From Chaetorhynchus papuensis (Eukaryota > Chordata > Aves > Passeriformes > Rhipiduridae): 64,000 nt of DNA. A model generated the notes under the pieces. It was not told where the DNA came from. It did not search any database and was given only the letters and a program-made list of their open reading frames with translations. Below, in pieces: positions 12,893 to 24,165 of this stretch. How positions within the stretch are numbered: the stretch's first letter is position 1; each line of letters starts with the position of its first letter. The position numbers and the translations under genes are program-made. Where the stretch lies: the NCBI GenBank assembly GCA_013396525.1, contig VWYX01000347.1, positions 730,883 to 794,882 of the forward strand, in the 5' to 3' direction.

Positions 12893-13638
12893 ATTATGCA
12901 GGTCCTGCACAAGAGTGAGGGCAACCCCAAGCACAAATACAGGCCTGGTGAAGAAATGGTTGAGGGCAGCCCTTAAGGAGAAGAGCTTGGTGATGTTGGT
13001 GGAAGGGAAGCCCCACATGAGCTGACAGTGTGCACTTGCAGCCCAGAAAGTCAACTCTATCCTGGGCTGCATCCAAAGCCCCGTGGGCAGCAGGGCAGGG
13101 AGGGGATTCTGCCCCTCTGCCCCGCTCTGCTGAGACCCCACCTGCAGTGCTGCATCCAGCTCTGGGCTCCCAGCACAGCAAGGACAGGGACCTGCTGGAG
13201 CCAGCCCAGAGGAGGCCACCAAGGTGATCAGAGGGACGGAGCAGCTCTCCTATGAAGACAGGATGAGAGAGCTGGGGCTGCTCATCCTGGAGAAGAGAAG
13301 GTTCTGGGGAGACCTTATAGAAGCCTTTCAGTGCCTGTAGGGAGCCTACAGGAAAGTAAGAAAGGGACTTTTTACAAGAGGACAAAGCAGAATGGTTTCA
13401 AACTGAAACAGGGTAGGTTTAGAGTAGATATTAGGAAGAAATTTTTTTACAATGAGGGTGATGAAGCTCTGGAACAGGTTACTCAGAGAAGCTGTGGTTG
13501 CCCCACCCCAAGGCCAGGTTGGGTGGGCTCTGATCACCCTGGTCTAGTGAAATATGTCTGTGCTATGGCAGGGGGTTTGGAATGAGATGATCTTTCCCGT
13601 CTCTTCAAAGCCAGACCATTTTATGATTCTGTGATTGT
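12893..13638 (+). mobile_element. CR1 LINE fragment, longest copy in the window
   Basis: This is a sense-strand CR1 of about 745 bp covering the ORF2 C-terminal third and the 3' UTR. It begins in the segment around CAAGCACAAATACAGGC, continues through TATCCTGGGCTGCATCCA and CTGGAGAAGAGAAGG, and ends with ATGATTCTGTGATT near 13622-13635. Translated pieces include LLRPHLQCCIQLWAPS and NGFKLKQGRFRVDIRKKFF, typical of the CR1 ORF2 C-terminus. They lie in different frames, so at least one frameshift and several stops have accumulated. A small deletion near 13500 has removed the usual segment before AAGGCCAGGTTGG. It is non-functional. Long minus-strand frames here, up to 163 codons, are antisense artefacts. 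Confidence 0.95.
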
Positions 13639-15260
13639 CTGTGCTTCTTAGGTCCGACTCAGAACTGACATTGCCCAGTTCCCAGACATTTAGGTGTTCC
13701 CTGAACTGAAAGGGCAGGAAAAATACCATCTTTAGTTAACATACTTTAAAGTTAGCCAAGTCATGGCTAATCCTAAAAGAACTGAATCTAGTGAAAACTG
13801 TTTGAACTTCTGAGTATGGCACAGGAAGAAAAACAAAGAGACCACCTCTTCCCCAAATATCTGCACTTATTCACAATACAGGTGGTAATGAATTTTCTGT
13901 CACTATCAAACTGAAATAGATTTGAGTAGCTGAAAGGCTCCATATTCCATTACCAAGTCTTCCAGCCCATTCTAAAAAGCAATCTGCCATGTACTAAATT
14001 GAAAATACTGTCTGATTTGCTGAGACATCAAAACTTCACAGTTTCAAAAAGTTCTCAGAGTGACAGCTGTGATGAGCTGTTTGCTGCAGTGATATATTAC
14101 TGTAGAGAGGAGGGTGAGGAATAGGAAAAACAAGACAAAAAGAAGGTCACTAAGCCAGGAGCTAAAGAAATATTTAGAAAAACAAAGATCCTCTTTTAAA
14201 CTTGTTTACTGACACCACCTGTGACAGCAAATATTTAAAAAGAGATGGCCATAATGCAGCTGGGTCAGTCCTTCTATGCCCAAGCAGTGTGTGCCTAGGA
14301 GCATGTTGCCCTAAGCTGTTACATACAATTTCAGCAGAAAACTATGATTTTCTGACCATTTGCTGAAGGAAACTAACATATCTAAATTGCTGAGTCTAAG
14401 AGATGCATTCAAAAATCCCAGGTATTATTTTCATAATCAGAGGTGGACATTTTAGAAAGTGAACATGTAAATGAATATAAAACAGATGCACCTATTTGTA
14501 CTTCCAGGAGTTAATTGCAGTACATTAACACTAGACAGGATGTGCAATAGTACCAGACAGGATGAATTCTCAACAGCAGAAAACACTCATCATGGGGCCT
14601 GGAAGCAGCAACATATTCAAACCCAAATTAGTGTTCATTTATGTCTGAACCACTTGGGCACATTCCACCATCATTTGTCTTCTTCCTTTCTTATTTGAAA
14701 CCATGCAATTTATCTGCAGGGCTCACTGGAGTGCTTATCTTTAACAGGATAACCTAGTCTAGTCAGTCTCTTCTGTTTGGTGCCATTGCTCGGGGAGCAG
14801 AGGTGTGTGTTGTGGGCAGCCTTCTTGTTGGACAGACCCTTTTTTCCTTCTCCAAAGTAGGCTGCAGCCTGCTTCTGAAAAAGGTCTTTCAGAACCAATG
14901 GATATCCCTTAATACTCTTTTGCCAGGCTGTGGTCGCTTGATTTAAAGGTCAGGTACTGAAAAGACAGAGAGATTATGCAGTTTGCACAAGGTGACACAC
15001 GGTCAGTTTGTGCTACAGAGAGAACTCGGGCATTTCCCCGGGTGGTGTGTGCTCATGCACAGCTCCTAGCTCTCACATAAAACACAAATGAGCACATCCC
15101 ACACTGAGTCTGAGCTTTCTTTAAATTAGATGAGGAATTTCCAGGATATTTCTTTCGTGAAGCCTGATTCTAGACACAGAACAGGAAAACAATCCTTGAA
15201 GGGGATTTGGAGGCCTGTTGAACACACTGGGTGAAATAAAGATTGGTGCTTCAATCAAAA

Positions 15261-15337
15261 AGGTGGTGTGGTGTTTGGTTTGGGGGTTTTTGGTTTTATT
15301 TGTTTGGTTTTATTTGCTGGGTTTTGTTGGGTTTTTT
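15261..15337. repeat. T/G-rich low-complexity tract
   Basis: This is an irregular run of GGTTTT/GTTTGG-type units with almost no other bases. It is one of about ten similar tracts in the window, in either orientation. Confidence 0.85.
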
Positions 15338-18300
15338 CCCCTCGATCTGCAATAACTGAAGTCATGGAATTAGTTTTTATGATTTAGATGATGTTGTCAC
15401 AGAAACACAAAGAGAATAAACCATACCAAAAGAGTCAGAGAAAGCTATTTAAAATGTAAGAGGAAAATATCTTCCTCAACATGTGGGAGGATTTGCTAGT
15501 GAACAAGCAAACTGAGGAAAGGTGATTCTCTATGAAGGGCAGGAGTAGTCAACAGTATGGCCTTTTCATGAGGTGTGAAAAAATAAGGAATGAGCTTCAG
15601 GGAGCTAGAGGAAGCATTTTGTACAGGTACTTAAAAATCCCAAGGGATGAGATCAGGGTTAGTTACACATCTTCAGGCTATATATTGGTGTCTATGGCCT
15701 CGTTTCTTCCTTTTTTCCTTTCTTTCAGATTAGGAAGAAACCAAGGTTTCTACCCTTCTCCAGAAGAATAAGGAGCCCTAAAAATGTATTAGGTTGTGTT
15801 TGTGTTCATTACACAGAAATATACGTCTGGCAGAGCAGGAGTAAGAATAACTGCAGTTCTTAATTGGAAGGGACTTGCATTAAAGGGCAACCTTTCTCCC
15901 CACTACGACTTTGATTTTAATAATTTATGGTTAAACTTCAGTTCTGCTACCTGCAAGTTTCTGTGGTATTATTGATATTCAATATCATTGATATTGATAT
16001 TTTCTCTCCCAGCAAGGCGTCATGACAGTGACTGTGATCTCTAGAATTGCCTGTTTCAGTCTGAGAGTGAGCTCAACAAAATAAAATATTATGCCGGATA
16101 AATAATTACCTCTTCCACTGTAAACTAGGCATAATTTTCCATTTTTCCTTCAGCTTCATAAAATCAAGAAATGGGCACACATTCCCATAAAAATGCCTCT
16201 GGAGGGAGACACAGCCCAAAAAGTAGCTTATACCTGACATAAGAAGAATAGAATTAATGTGTTCGCAAAATCTGAGGATATCTACTTTAAAACATACATC
16301 AAAATAAACACAATAATCTAGTCTGGCTGGGTCTGAATTCTGCAGAATTTCTTTAACTCTTTATCTTACACTTGAAAAAAAAAAATGCTGTACTGAGTTA
16401 GTTAAATGCTGCATTTAAAATAAGAACAATGATTAAAAGGATTAGTTTGCTTCCCTTCTACTTTTCCAGCCGTTTGTAGTGTTCTCATAATGGGCTTTGG
16501 GCATGTAAGAGATCCCTCTTTTGCTTGATTACCTTCATTTCTTTGAACCCTGCCACTGATCATATAAAATCCGATATTCATTCTGTATGAGACCAGCTTC
16601 TTACTGATACAAAGTCACTGAAGATCAGGCTCTTTTGTTATTTTTATTAGCATATATGCTTTAAAATATAGTAAGTCAGCACATTTTTTTGTAGGCACAT
16701 GCAAATTACTGGGTGTGCTCATACACCTTTTGTTGTGAAACAGGAAATCACTAGGTTTTGGGTGGGGGTTTTTTTGGGAGGGGCAGTTTGAGGTAACTGT
16801 TTAGCATTTTCCTACTATAATTAGAACATTTTTGTCCTATACCATGAATTTATACAGTGGCAATGTCAGGATTTTTCCTATCTTGTTAGGTACCCTGTGT
16901 CCTTTCTGTCTGCATCAGCACAAAGCATATATTGACTGAAAGAAGAGCACAGGCAGATAAATTATAGACAGGCAACATTTTCTCAGCAAAAATAGCGTGG
17001 AAAGGAACAGTTTAGGGAGTGATTCATGGGATCTTGAAGAACTTACGTATTAACATTTTCACACATGTAGTAATTATCTAGATTTCACGCTGAAGCTCCC
17101 CTTTTCCCCCTCAAACAACCAAGAACATTTGCAAATAATTCCCACGTCATTTGGACAATCAGATACCACTGAAGCACAGTAACAGAGAGAACAGCAAAAA
17201 AGAGCTGCATTATCATGCACCTAAGGTGCATAAAGGTGTTTCCAAGACATCTATCTTGGGGTGAGTTCACTTTATCTGGCTGCCAAACCACCCAGCTGCT
17301 TTCTCACTCTCCCTCCTCAAAGGGCAGGGAGGAGAAAAATAAGATTGAAAAGCTTGTCTTTGCAACAGACTTGACTTGAAGGCTGTGGTCAGTCTGTGAC
17401 AACTCCTATCTGCAGTTCCTTCACCCTCATGCTTTTCCTCTACTGCAATGTGGTTACAGATGAGCCATGGCCACTCCTTACAGCCCCTACCAGACCCTGG
17501 GCACCTACAATCAATACCTCAGATTTCCAGATTTTTCTGAGAGCCTTAAAATCAGCCAAGATCAACTGTTTTTTAAAGTGGCTTTACTTTTTCAAACCAG
17601 GATGATGGAAAAGGCAGTACACTCCTAGCTTAGAAAGATGCATTCCCTTTATATAAGCAAATAAAGGCAAAACATTCCTGAGAAGTCAAGTCATTCACCC
17701 AAAAAGGAAAGGGGTTCCTGTGCAATATACCCGAATTTGTGCTTTCCTACAGAGGTGTCGTACCGAGCAAGACGAGAACACCACGGGTGAGGAATCATGG
17801 TGTTTACAACTCTCTCAGAACAAATACAGGATACAGACTAAGATTCCAGTCCCACTACCCTGCTCCTTTTTTTCAAAAGATTAAACTTTTTCAGCCTGTT
17901 CTTGTGGCTGAAGCACGCTGGGCACAGTGGCAAGGCACATCTGAATGCATGTGAGCTGGAAACTCCTGGAAACCACAGTGATTTGCCCTCTTTGAAGAAC
18001 CCTAGAAATGGGGGCTGAGAGAACTGTCACAATCCTCTGGACCAAAGCATTCCACAGAACAAACATTCTCACTCTGGAGGTGATGCTGACGTCCCATGGT
18101 ATCCATACACCAAGATGAATTTCTCCTACAAGTTTTCAGCTCCCAGTCAGTGTTCAGAGAGGCCATGATCACAAAAGCAAGAAATAACTATATAGTTCTA
18201 TTTAATACACAGCACTGGGCTTCTCTGAGAGGGATTCATAGCTTGACTTCCTAAATGCAGAAATTATGCAGTCCTGAAAACAGAAGCTAAGTGGGCACTT

Positions 18301-18677
18301 TTAGACAGCCATGAAACAGGCACTGCATGATTCTACGCACCAAATGGCAAAGGGCTGCAGATTCTTTATCACCATGCTTTGTAAAGCAGGTGCAAAATGC
18401 TAATCCTTTATGTAATACTTCATTACACTTCCTTTGCAAAACTGAAATGGCTTCATAGCACACAAGGTTCATCACATTAAAAAGAAAACAGAAAGATCTA
18501 AGATCAAAGGGATCGATTCCTCGCTATCTGTGTATAAATATTTAATCTGTTTATAGTGAAAGTGGGAAAAAATAAATTATTTCAAACCCTGGGACTAATG
18601 CATCACCGGTAGGCTGCACAAACTCAGAGTAAGAAAATTACAAGGCAAAGGGCAAGAGAGCATCAGATATATTCAAG

Positions 18678-18748
18678 AAAACAAAACCAGATGAATCGAA
18701 CAAAAAACCCCCAGCCAAAACCAAAACAACAAAACCAAACAGAACCCA
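18678..18748. repeat. A/C-rich low-complexity tract
   Basis: This is an irregular run of CAAAA/CCAAAA-type units, the complement of the T/G-rich tracts elsewhere in the window. Confidence 0.8.
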
Positions 18749-19203
18749 AGATACCTACCCTCCAAAGCCCAAACACGGAGAGAAATTGAATTTTGAATTT
18801 GTTTGCAACTTTACACCAGTAAATTTAGACCAGATTTCCTGGTATCATGCTTAAAAAGTAAGAATATCTACTCCAAATTCTCTGTCTAGGTTTGGGGTTT
18901 TTTTCAGTTGCAGTTACTACACAGCTCCCCACAGGAGCAGAAGTTCATGTGTAATATGTGGAAGAAGGTTCAGAAATAAAACCTACCAGAGAGAACAATG
19001 TCCTTTTTGTATTCCAAAGGGTTTTCCGGGCAAGGATAACAGATTCAGTCTCCGAAAAAATATTGCTTTTCAAGACAGTTGCATTCAGGAGAGGAAGGAG
19101 TAGGTAAATTCAAGCTACAGTCAATATCCTCAAATATCCTAGGGAAGTTTTCCTACTGCCACCAGCTCACCCTCATCAGAGCAGCACCTCTGAACCTGCA
19201 CAC

Positions 19204-19985
19204 AGGATCACAGGGTTTGGAACTGAGTCCAGTCCTTAACTCAGCACTCCCAGGGCCACCACCAAACCATATCCCCAAGTGCCACATCTATGCGTCTTTT
19301 GAACACTTTCAGGGACAGTGACTGCACCACTTCCCCGAGCAGCCTGTTCTAATGCCTGACCACCTACCTCTTCAGTGATGAAATTTTCCCAGGTGTACCA
19401 TCTAAACTTTCCTCGGTTCAGCTTGAGGCCGTGTCCTCTCATTCTGCTGTTTTTTGGGCAATGTAAGACACCAGCCCCACCTGGCTACAAACTCCTTTCA
19501 GGTCTCCTCCGAGACTCCTTTACCCCAGGCTAAACCCCCCCAGCTCCCTCAGCTGCTCCTCACCAGACTTGGGCTCCAGACCCTTCCCCAGCTCTGTTGC
19601 CCTTCTCTGGACGCTCTCCAGCCCCTCAATGTCCTTCTGGTGGTGAGAAGCCCAAAACTGGACACAGGGTGCAAGATGTGCCCTCACCAATGCCCAGCAC
19701 AGGGGGACAATCCCTGCCCTAGTCCTGCTGGGCACACCATTGCTGACACAGGCCAGGTGCCACTGGCCTTCTTGGCCACCTGGGCACAGCTGGCTTGTTC
19801 AGCCGCTGTCAACCAGCACCCCCAGGTCCTTTTCTACTGGGCAGCTTTCCAATCTGTCCCCAGCCTGGAGCACTGCCTGGGTTTGTTGCAACCCAAATGC
19901 AGGACCTGGCACTTGGCCTTGTTACACCTCATACCGTATACAACACACCACACCGAGCAGGTCTTGATCAAAACCAGGCCACTGA
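19204..19985 (-). mobile_element. CR1 LINE fragment, near-complete 3' portion
   Basis: On the minus strand this is a CR1 running from ORF2 C-terminal sequence to the 3' end. On the plus strand it starts at GATCACAGGGTTTGGAACTG (3' UTR end), passes CAGCCTGTTCTAATGCCTGA and CCCACCTGGCTACAAACTCC, then GGACGCTCTCCAGCCCCTC, GGCCACCTGGGCACAGCTGG and CAACCAGCACCCCCAGGTCC. It fades after GCACTTGGCCTTGTTACACC (about 19910-19930), with a last match near 19965-19985. The 202-codon plus-strand frame over it (19454-20062) is antisense to the element and is not a gene. The sequence order is intact and divergence is moderate. The catalytic reverse transcriptase and endonuclease regions are absent. Confidence 0.95.
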
Positions 19986-21235
19986 CTAAGAACCTGTTCT
20001 ATCGACAAAAATCTCTCTGCAAGTTTTCTGTAAATGTAGTAAATGAGGCTCTCACAGCCTAATTTACATGGATTTCATATGATCTTCCACTAATATGGAT
20101 AAATGAGAAACAATTAACTGTGTGATGGAGCCGGAAGATTAAAATCAGCCAAGGAGGAAGGTTAGCATAGTGATACTTGTACTAACCAGCAGGGCTTCAG
20201 TTCGTTAAGCAGTGGGATATCTTTGTGCACATTTGCTCCAGATCAATTATAAGGTGCTTGGAGGAGGCCCAGTGTACATTCATCAGCTGCTGAATGGTCA
20301 CATGAGGCTGTGCAGGTACACCACTGATCCTGGCAGAGAAGCATCCGCAGCAAAGAGTTACTGTGCTGTGGTCTGTGACACACACACACCACTCCCCTCC
20401 CTCCCCCCACTGCCACCTTCACAGCGTAACACCTGCAGGGTTTTTGTCACATGGAATTAGTAGGAATGAAGATTAGAGGCCTTATTTAGAGGAGGATCCT
20501 AATGTACTGGAGAATGTGTAATCATATATTATATTAAACTCATATCCTAATCATAGCATAGTCAAAATATATAGATAAGGGGGGGAAGGGAGGGAGAAAG
20601 GAATTGGGAAGATGGAAAAGGAACATGCAAGAATCAGCAGTGAAAACCTCGGTAAATATCTGTACAGGAAATGCAATTTCCTACTCTAAGCCTCTGCTTT
20701 CTAGGCTAAGAGAATTTCACTGGTGAGACTACAGCTCTGAGAAATTCAACAAATCTTTCAGAATTTGTGTTAATTATTTTATTCTTTTGATCATCTCTGG
20801 AAATAGTTGCTACTGCAAATGACATGCTGAACTTTCTCACTCTAAAATAATGCAATATTTACTTTGCATGTATACACATTACCAAATGTGCCTGCAATAA
20901 CTTCTGAAGTAATTTTGTTTTTTCTAAATCTTTGTTTGCATTTCTTATTCAGTATATGAAATGCACCTTTTCTCTTCCTACTCTGACCTTATCTTATCCC
21001 CAAATATATCAGCTGACAGATGAAGCTCTCATACAAATTCCCTGTGCAGGAACAGAAGCCTGGCAGTTATTGTGAGAGGAATTCAGTATCTACACAGAGG
21101 AAGATTTCAAAAGGATGAATGAGAATTTATACCTCAAATTGCATTTTCTATTAAATACAGCAGTCCCTAAAAATAGAATGGCCCTGAATACAAGACAACC
21201 TCTGATTTCATTGCATTTATTTCACTGCATGAAGA

Positions 21236-21390
21236 TTCCTTCTCACCTCCTCTCACCACCCCCTACCCTTCTCCTCTCTCATCTACTCCCTACACAGTGC
21301 ATCCTTCAATCAAGATTTCCATCTCTGATTTCTTGACCTTTCCTCCCTCCTATTGAACCCCTCCACTCATCCCACTTTTAGATAAAACAT
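21236..21390. repeat. C/T-rich low-complexity stretch
   Basis: The plus strand is strongly pyrimidine-biased here (CCTCTCACC, CTTCTCCTCTCTC, CCTTTCCTCCCTCC). It is irregular rather than a clean microsatellite. Confidence 0.7.
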
Positions 21391-22179
21391 GTTCTGTCTC
21401 ACACCTACCCTATGTCTTAAGCTGTGGAGTGTTAGCTTCCCCATGCTAATTTTCTGGCTGCGTTGTGGAGGAGGTGTTGCAATCATTGTCTATCACTGGC
21501 AAAAGCTTTTTCTGCTGGCTTTCCTGAGCATGAGTCATCATCTCCCAAATCACCTCTTCCTGACTCTTTCAGCAAAGTGTGATTTCTCTTTTTAACCATG
21601 TTCAAAATAGATGGGGCAGGAAAAGGGAAAACAAACTGAACCGGTAAGCAAACTGGAGTAAGGACTGAAATTCACTGCTTTATATATCCTATGGCTATTT
21701 GATAAAAGAATCTGCTTCTGCATCTCTCATTCATCATTTTATAACATAATTTGAGTGGGAGGAGGGAAGGAGTCCCATCTCAGACTGTTACCCTGTTGAA
21801 TACTAGGAGATGTGAAGTACATTCTTGGAAGGACAATATTTGATAAATACTGTTTAAACAGCAGCAGAGAACAACATCCCTTCTCGGAACCCCATTTTTC
21901 AAGAGCCCAGGTCTTGCTGTAAGAATTTTAGTCCCTCTGAAAACAGTTTTCTAATAATTTTACCTTCCTCTTCTATTGGACAGTTTTACTGGACTGCAGT
22001 AAGAAGTTATTCTTTCTTAATCACAAAAGTAACTCTCAGCTGAGCAGAGACATTGGCTTCACTGTGGATCTACAACATCTCAGGCTGTTGCTTGTAAACT
22101 CTGACATTTACAGCCTCTTAAGGTTTTGTAGAAGCTGCATTCGTCTCTCTGCAGATCTGTGTCTGTTCAGATTGATAAT

Positions 22180-22480
22180 AATGAGAATGCTTAGGCTTAT
22201 TACAATCTCTAAATAATATATCTGCTGTGGCTAACAACTAGCTTCACTGTAGTCTAATAGCTATTTATTAACAACACTGAAGTTAATTAGGAGGTGGCTT
22301 ATTCATGGAAACAAAAAAATCAGTTAAGATGAGAAAGATGAATAGAACTTATGTTTTTTACATATTTTGCTGAGAGATAAGCAGATACATCATGACAATT
22401 AATGTGTCTGTTGCTAATTAAAAAACAATCTTCACAATGGTAATTTCTGTTGTAATTTTACATTTGGGTGGCTCATACTA
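22180..22480. promoter_or_regulatory. candidate conserved noncoding element (unproven)
   Basis: This is a non-repetitive AT-rich block with a high density of TAAT/ATTA homeodomain cores, for example GAAGTTAATTAGGAGG, GACAATTAATGTG and TTGCTAATTAAAAA, spread over about 300 bases. That density is common in developmental enhancers. It can also arise by chance in AT-rich DNA, and I have no alignment. Confidence 0.22.
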
Positions 22481-22860
22481 GACTAGGCAGGCTTTCAGCT
22501 CTGTGTGCTAATTTTTGCTTACCTTGTTTTTCTCTCCTCCTCCTTTATGTTTGAGATTCCTATCATCATCATTACCACGAGCTATTTGCCATGCAGTACT
22601 ACTTTTTACCTTACAAAGACTTATTTTTAAAGAGCACTTTCCTATATAATGCTCTACTCCACATTACTCTACAATGTAATTTCAGACAACAATACCACAG
22701 CTACACAGCATGAAGGAAGGAAAACAGTGAATTACAGTATTTTCTGCGTCTGACTGAAGAAGTAGAAGGATTAGGCTGGATGACAGCAGGAAAAAAAAGT
22801 TAAAGCCACAGACTAAGGAGAAAAGATGTACTTTCTGATCTATTGCTGCATATCCTATCA

Positions 22861-22861
<1 letters not shown>

Positions 22862-22891
<30 letters not shown>
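22862..22891. repeat. poly(A) tract, 30 bases
   Basis: There is an uninterrupted run of 30 A after TATCAC, followed by GAAAGAGAAAA. CR1 elements do not end in poly(A), and I see no polyadenylation signal, intronless gene copy or target-site duplication around it. It is most simply a mononucleotide repeat. Confidence 0.9.
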
Positions 22892-22893
<2 letters not shown>

Positions 22894-23997
22894 AAGAGAA
22901 AATATGGGAGTAGCTCTTTAACAGTTTGCTGCCCCTAAATTTGGGCAATTTACACTACTTCCAAAAAGCCTTCTGTTGCTCATTCCAAGGTTGATTTTCA
23001 GGTCTGAGGTATCAAGAGACACTCAGCTGCGGATTAGCAGTCCTAACCAGTATGGAATGGTTTATAAAATAATATTAGTCCTACTTAGACTATAGATTTT
23101 CTGGGTAGATGATGACAGAAGCAAAATAGCAAGAAAAGGATTAGAGCAAGATCTTCTGGGTAAAGGGGAATGCTGTTGAACTCTCAAAGAAACACCAAGG
23201 AGGGAAGAAAGTTGAAAATTCCAGGAAATTTTCCAGTCACAGATTTTTCTTCATAGAGATGGTGGCAGATGGATTTTGTCGAGGTCTGGTTGTATGTAAG
23301 TTTAGCCTATGGAAAAATTCATAACTTATAGAGGACTGATGCAAAGCATGTGAAAATGATTGGAGGTGTTTCTATTGACTTTAATTAGCTTGGATGAACT
23401 TTTAAAAACTCAGCAGTATTTCCCAGCTGACCAGCAAATGGTGTATTACCCTTTGCCAAACACAGTGTATCTCCCTGTTTAGACTCTCATCCTTTTATTT
23501 CTATTTTGTGGTAAAAGATATTTGGTGTTGACACTCGGACCACAAAGCTCGCAGTACACCAGAGAGTTGGGAGGAAGGAAACTCCTCTGCACAGCTCTGC
23601 CATTCAAACTCTTTAGTGGCACTCATGACAGCTTTGCTAACATTGTGGTTGGGTAGAAACCTCACCATGTAAAGCTGTGGAGGGAATAATGTAATGTCTG
23701 AAATTGTATAAACCCAGTTCTCAGAGACCATGTTCTGTTCTTGCATTTCCTTGGCAAATTGGCTGATTGTAGAAAACAGTAACACTTAAAAGATGAACCT
23801 GGACCTAGCTCAACCTTTTTCTACTTGCAAACCTTTTCAAGAGATGGGGCTGCACTGGGTGACATAACAGCACCTCAATGATCCTATGAATATTGCTAGT
23901 GGTCAGTAAGGATGGGCAGTAATTCCCTCACCTTACTTGGAATTCAGGTTAAACCTGAGGACATAAGTCCCTTCTGTTTTCCTGATGAGGAAAATGG
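22892..23997. other. gene-free unique sequence
   Basis: I see nothing recognisable in this stretch. The minus-strand frame at 23501-23785 (94 codons) has no domain and no flanking exon signals I would trust. Confidence 0.65.
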
Positions 23998-24165
23998 ACC
24001 TCTTGGAATGGACCTTAAAGATCATCTTGTTCCAATCCCCTTTCATCAGATCACATTGGTCAAAGTCCCATCCAACCTGTCCTTGAATGTTTCCATGGAT
24101 AGGGCATCCACAATATCTCGGGGCAGCCCGTTCCAGTGTCTCACCAACATTTGTCAACTCTTCTA
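23998..24165 (-). mobile_element. CR1 LINE 3' end fragment
   Basis: The plus strand reads as an inverted CR1 tail: TGGACCTTAAAGATCATC, GTCCCATCCAACCTGTCC, TTGAATGTTTCCATGGATAG, GGCATCCACAATATCTC and GCAGCCCGTTCCAGTGTC in the canonical order. It covers only about 165 bp of 3' UTR and the last part of ORF2, and has no recognisable terminal 8-mer. Confidence 0.9.

Larger units (their letters stand above)
13639..19200. other. gene-free AT-rich sequence with low-complexity tracts
   Basis: No gene or transposon is recognised. The stretch holds a T/G-rich tract (15261-15337), an AT-rich self-complementary patch with TGATATTCAATATCA (about 15972-15986), a G/T-rich patch near 16757-16785, and an A/C-rich tract (18678-18748). 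Open frames are under 80 codons and show no domains. Confidence 0.65.
19986..22860. other. gene-free sequence with pyrimidine-rich and purine-rich patches
   Basis: No gene is seen. The stretch holds a short (AC)n followed by a C-rich patch (about 20378-20420), a G/A-rich purine patch (20578-20630), and a C/T-rich patch (21236-21390). The block 22180-22480 is listed separately as a possible conserved element. Open frames up to about 80 codons show no domains. Confidence 0.65.

Noticed and set aside
12894..13385. 163-codon minus-strand open frame
   Set aside because: It is antisense to the plus-strand CR1 at 12893-13638.
19454..20062. 202-codon plus-strand open frame
   Set aside because: It runs antisense through the minus-strand CR1 copy and its peptide matches nothing in sense orientation. 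Open antisense frames are common in GC-richer CR1 DNA.
20378..20425. Possible CpG island or promoter in a C-rich patch
   Set aside because: It is short, follows an (AC)n repeat, and has almost no CpG.
22682..22948. Minus-strand frame with a poly-phenylalanine run
   Set aside because: The run is the A30 tract read backwards.
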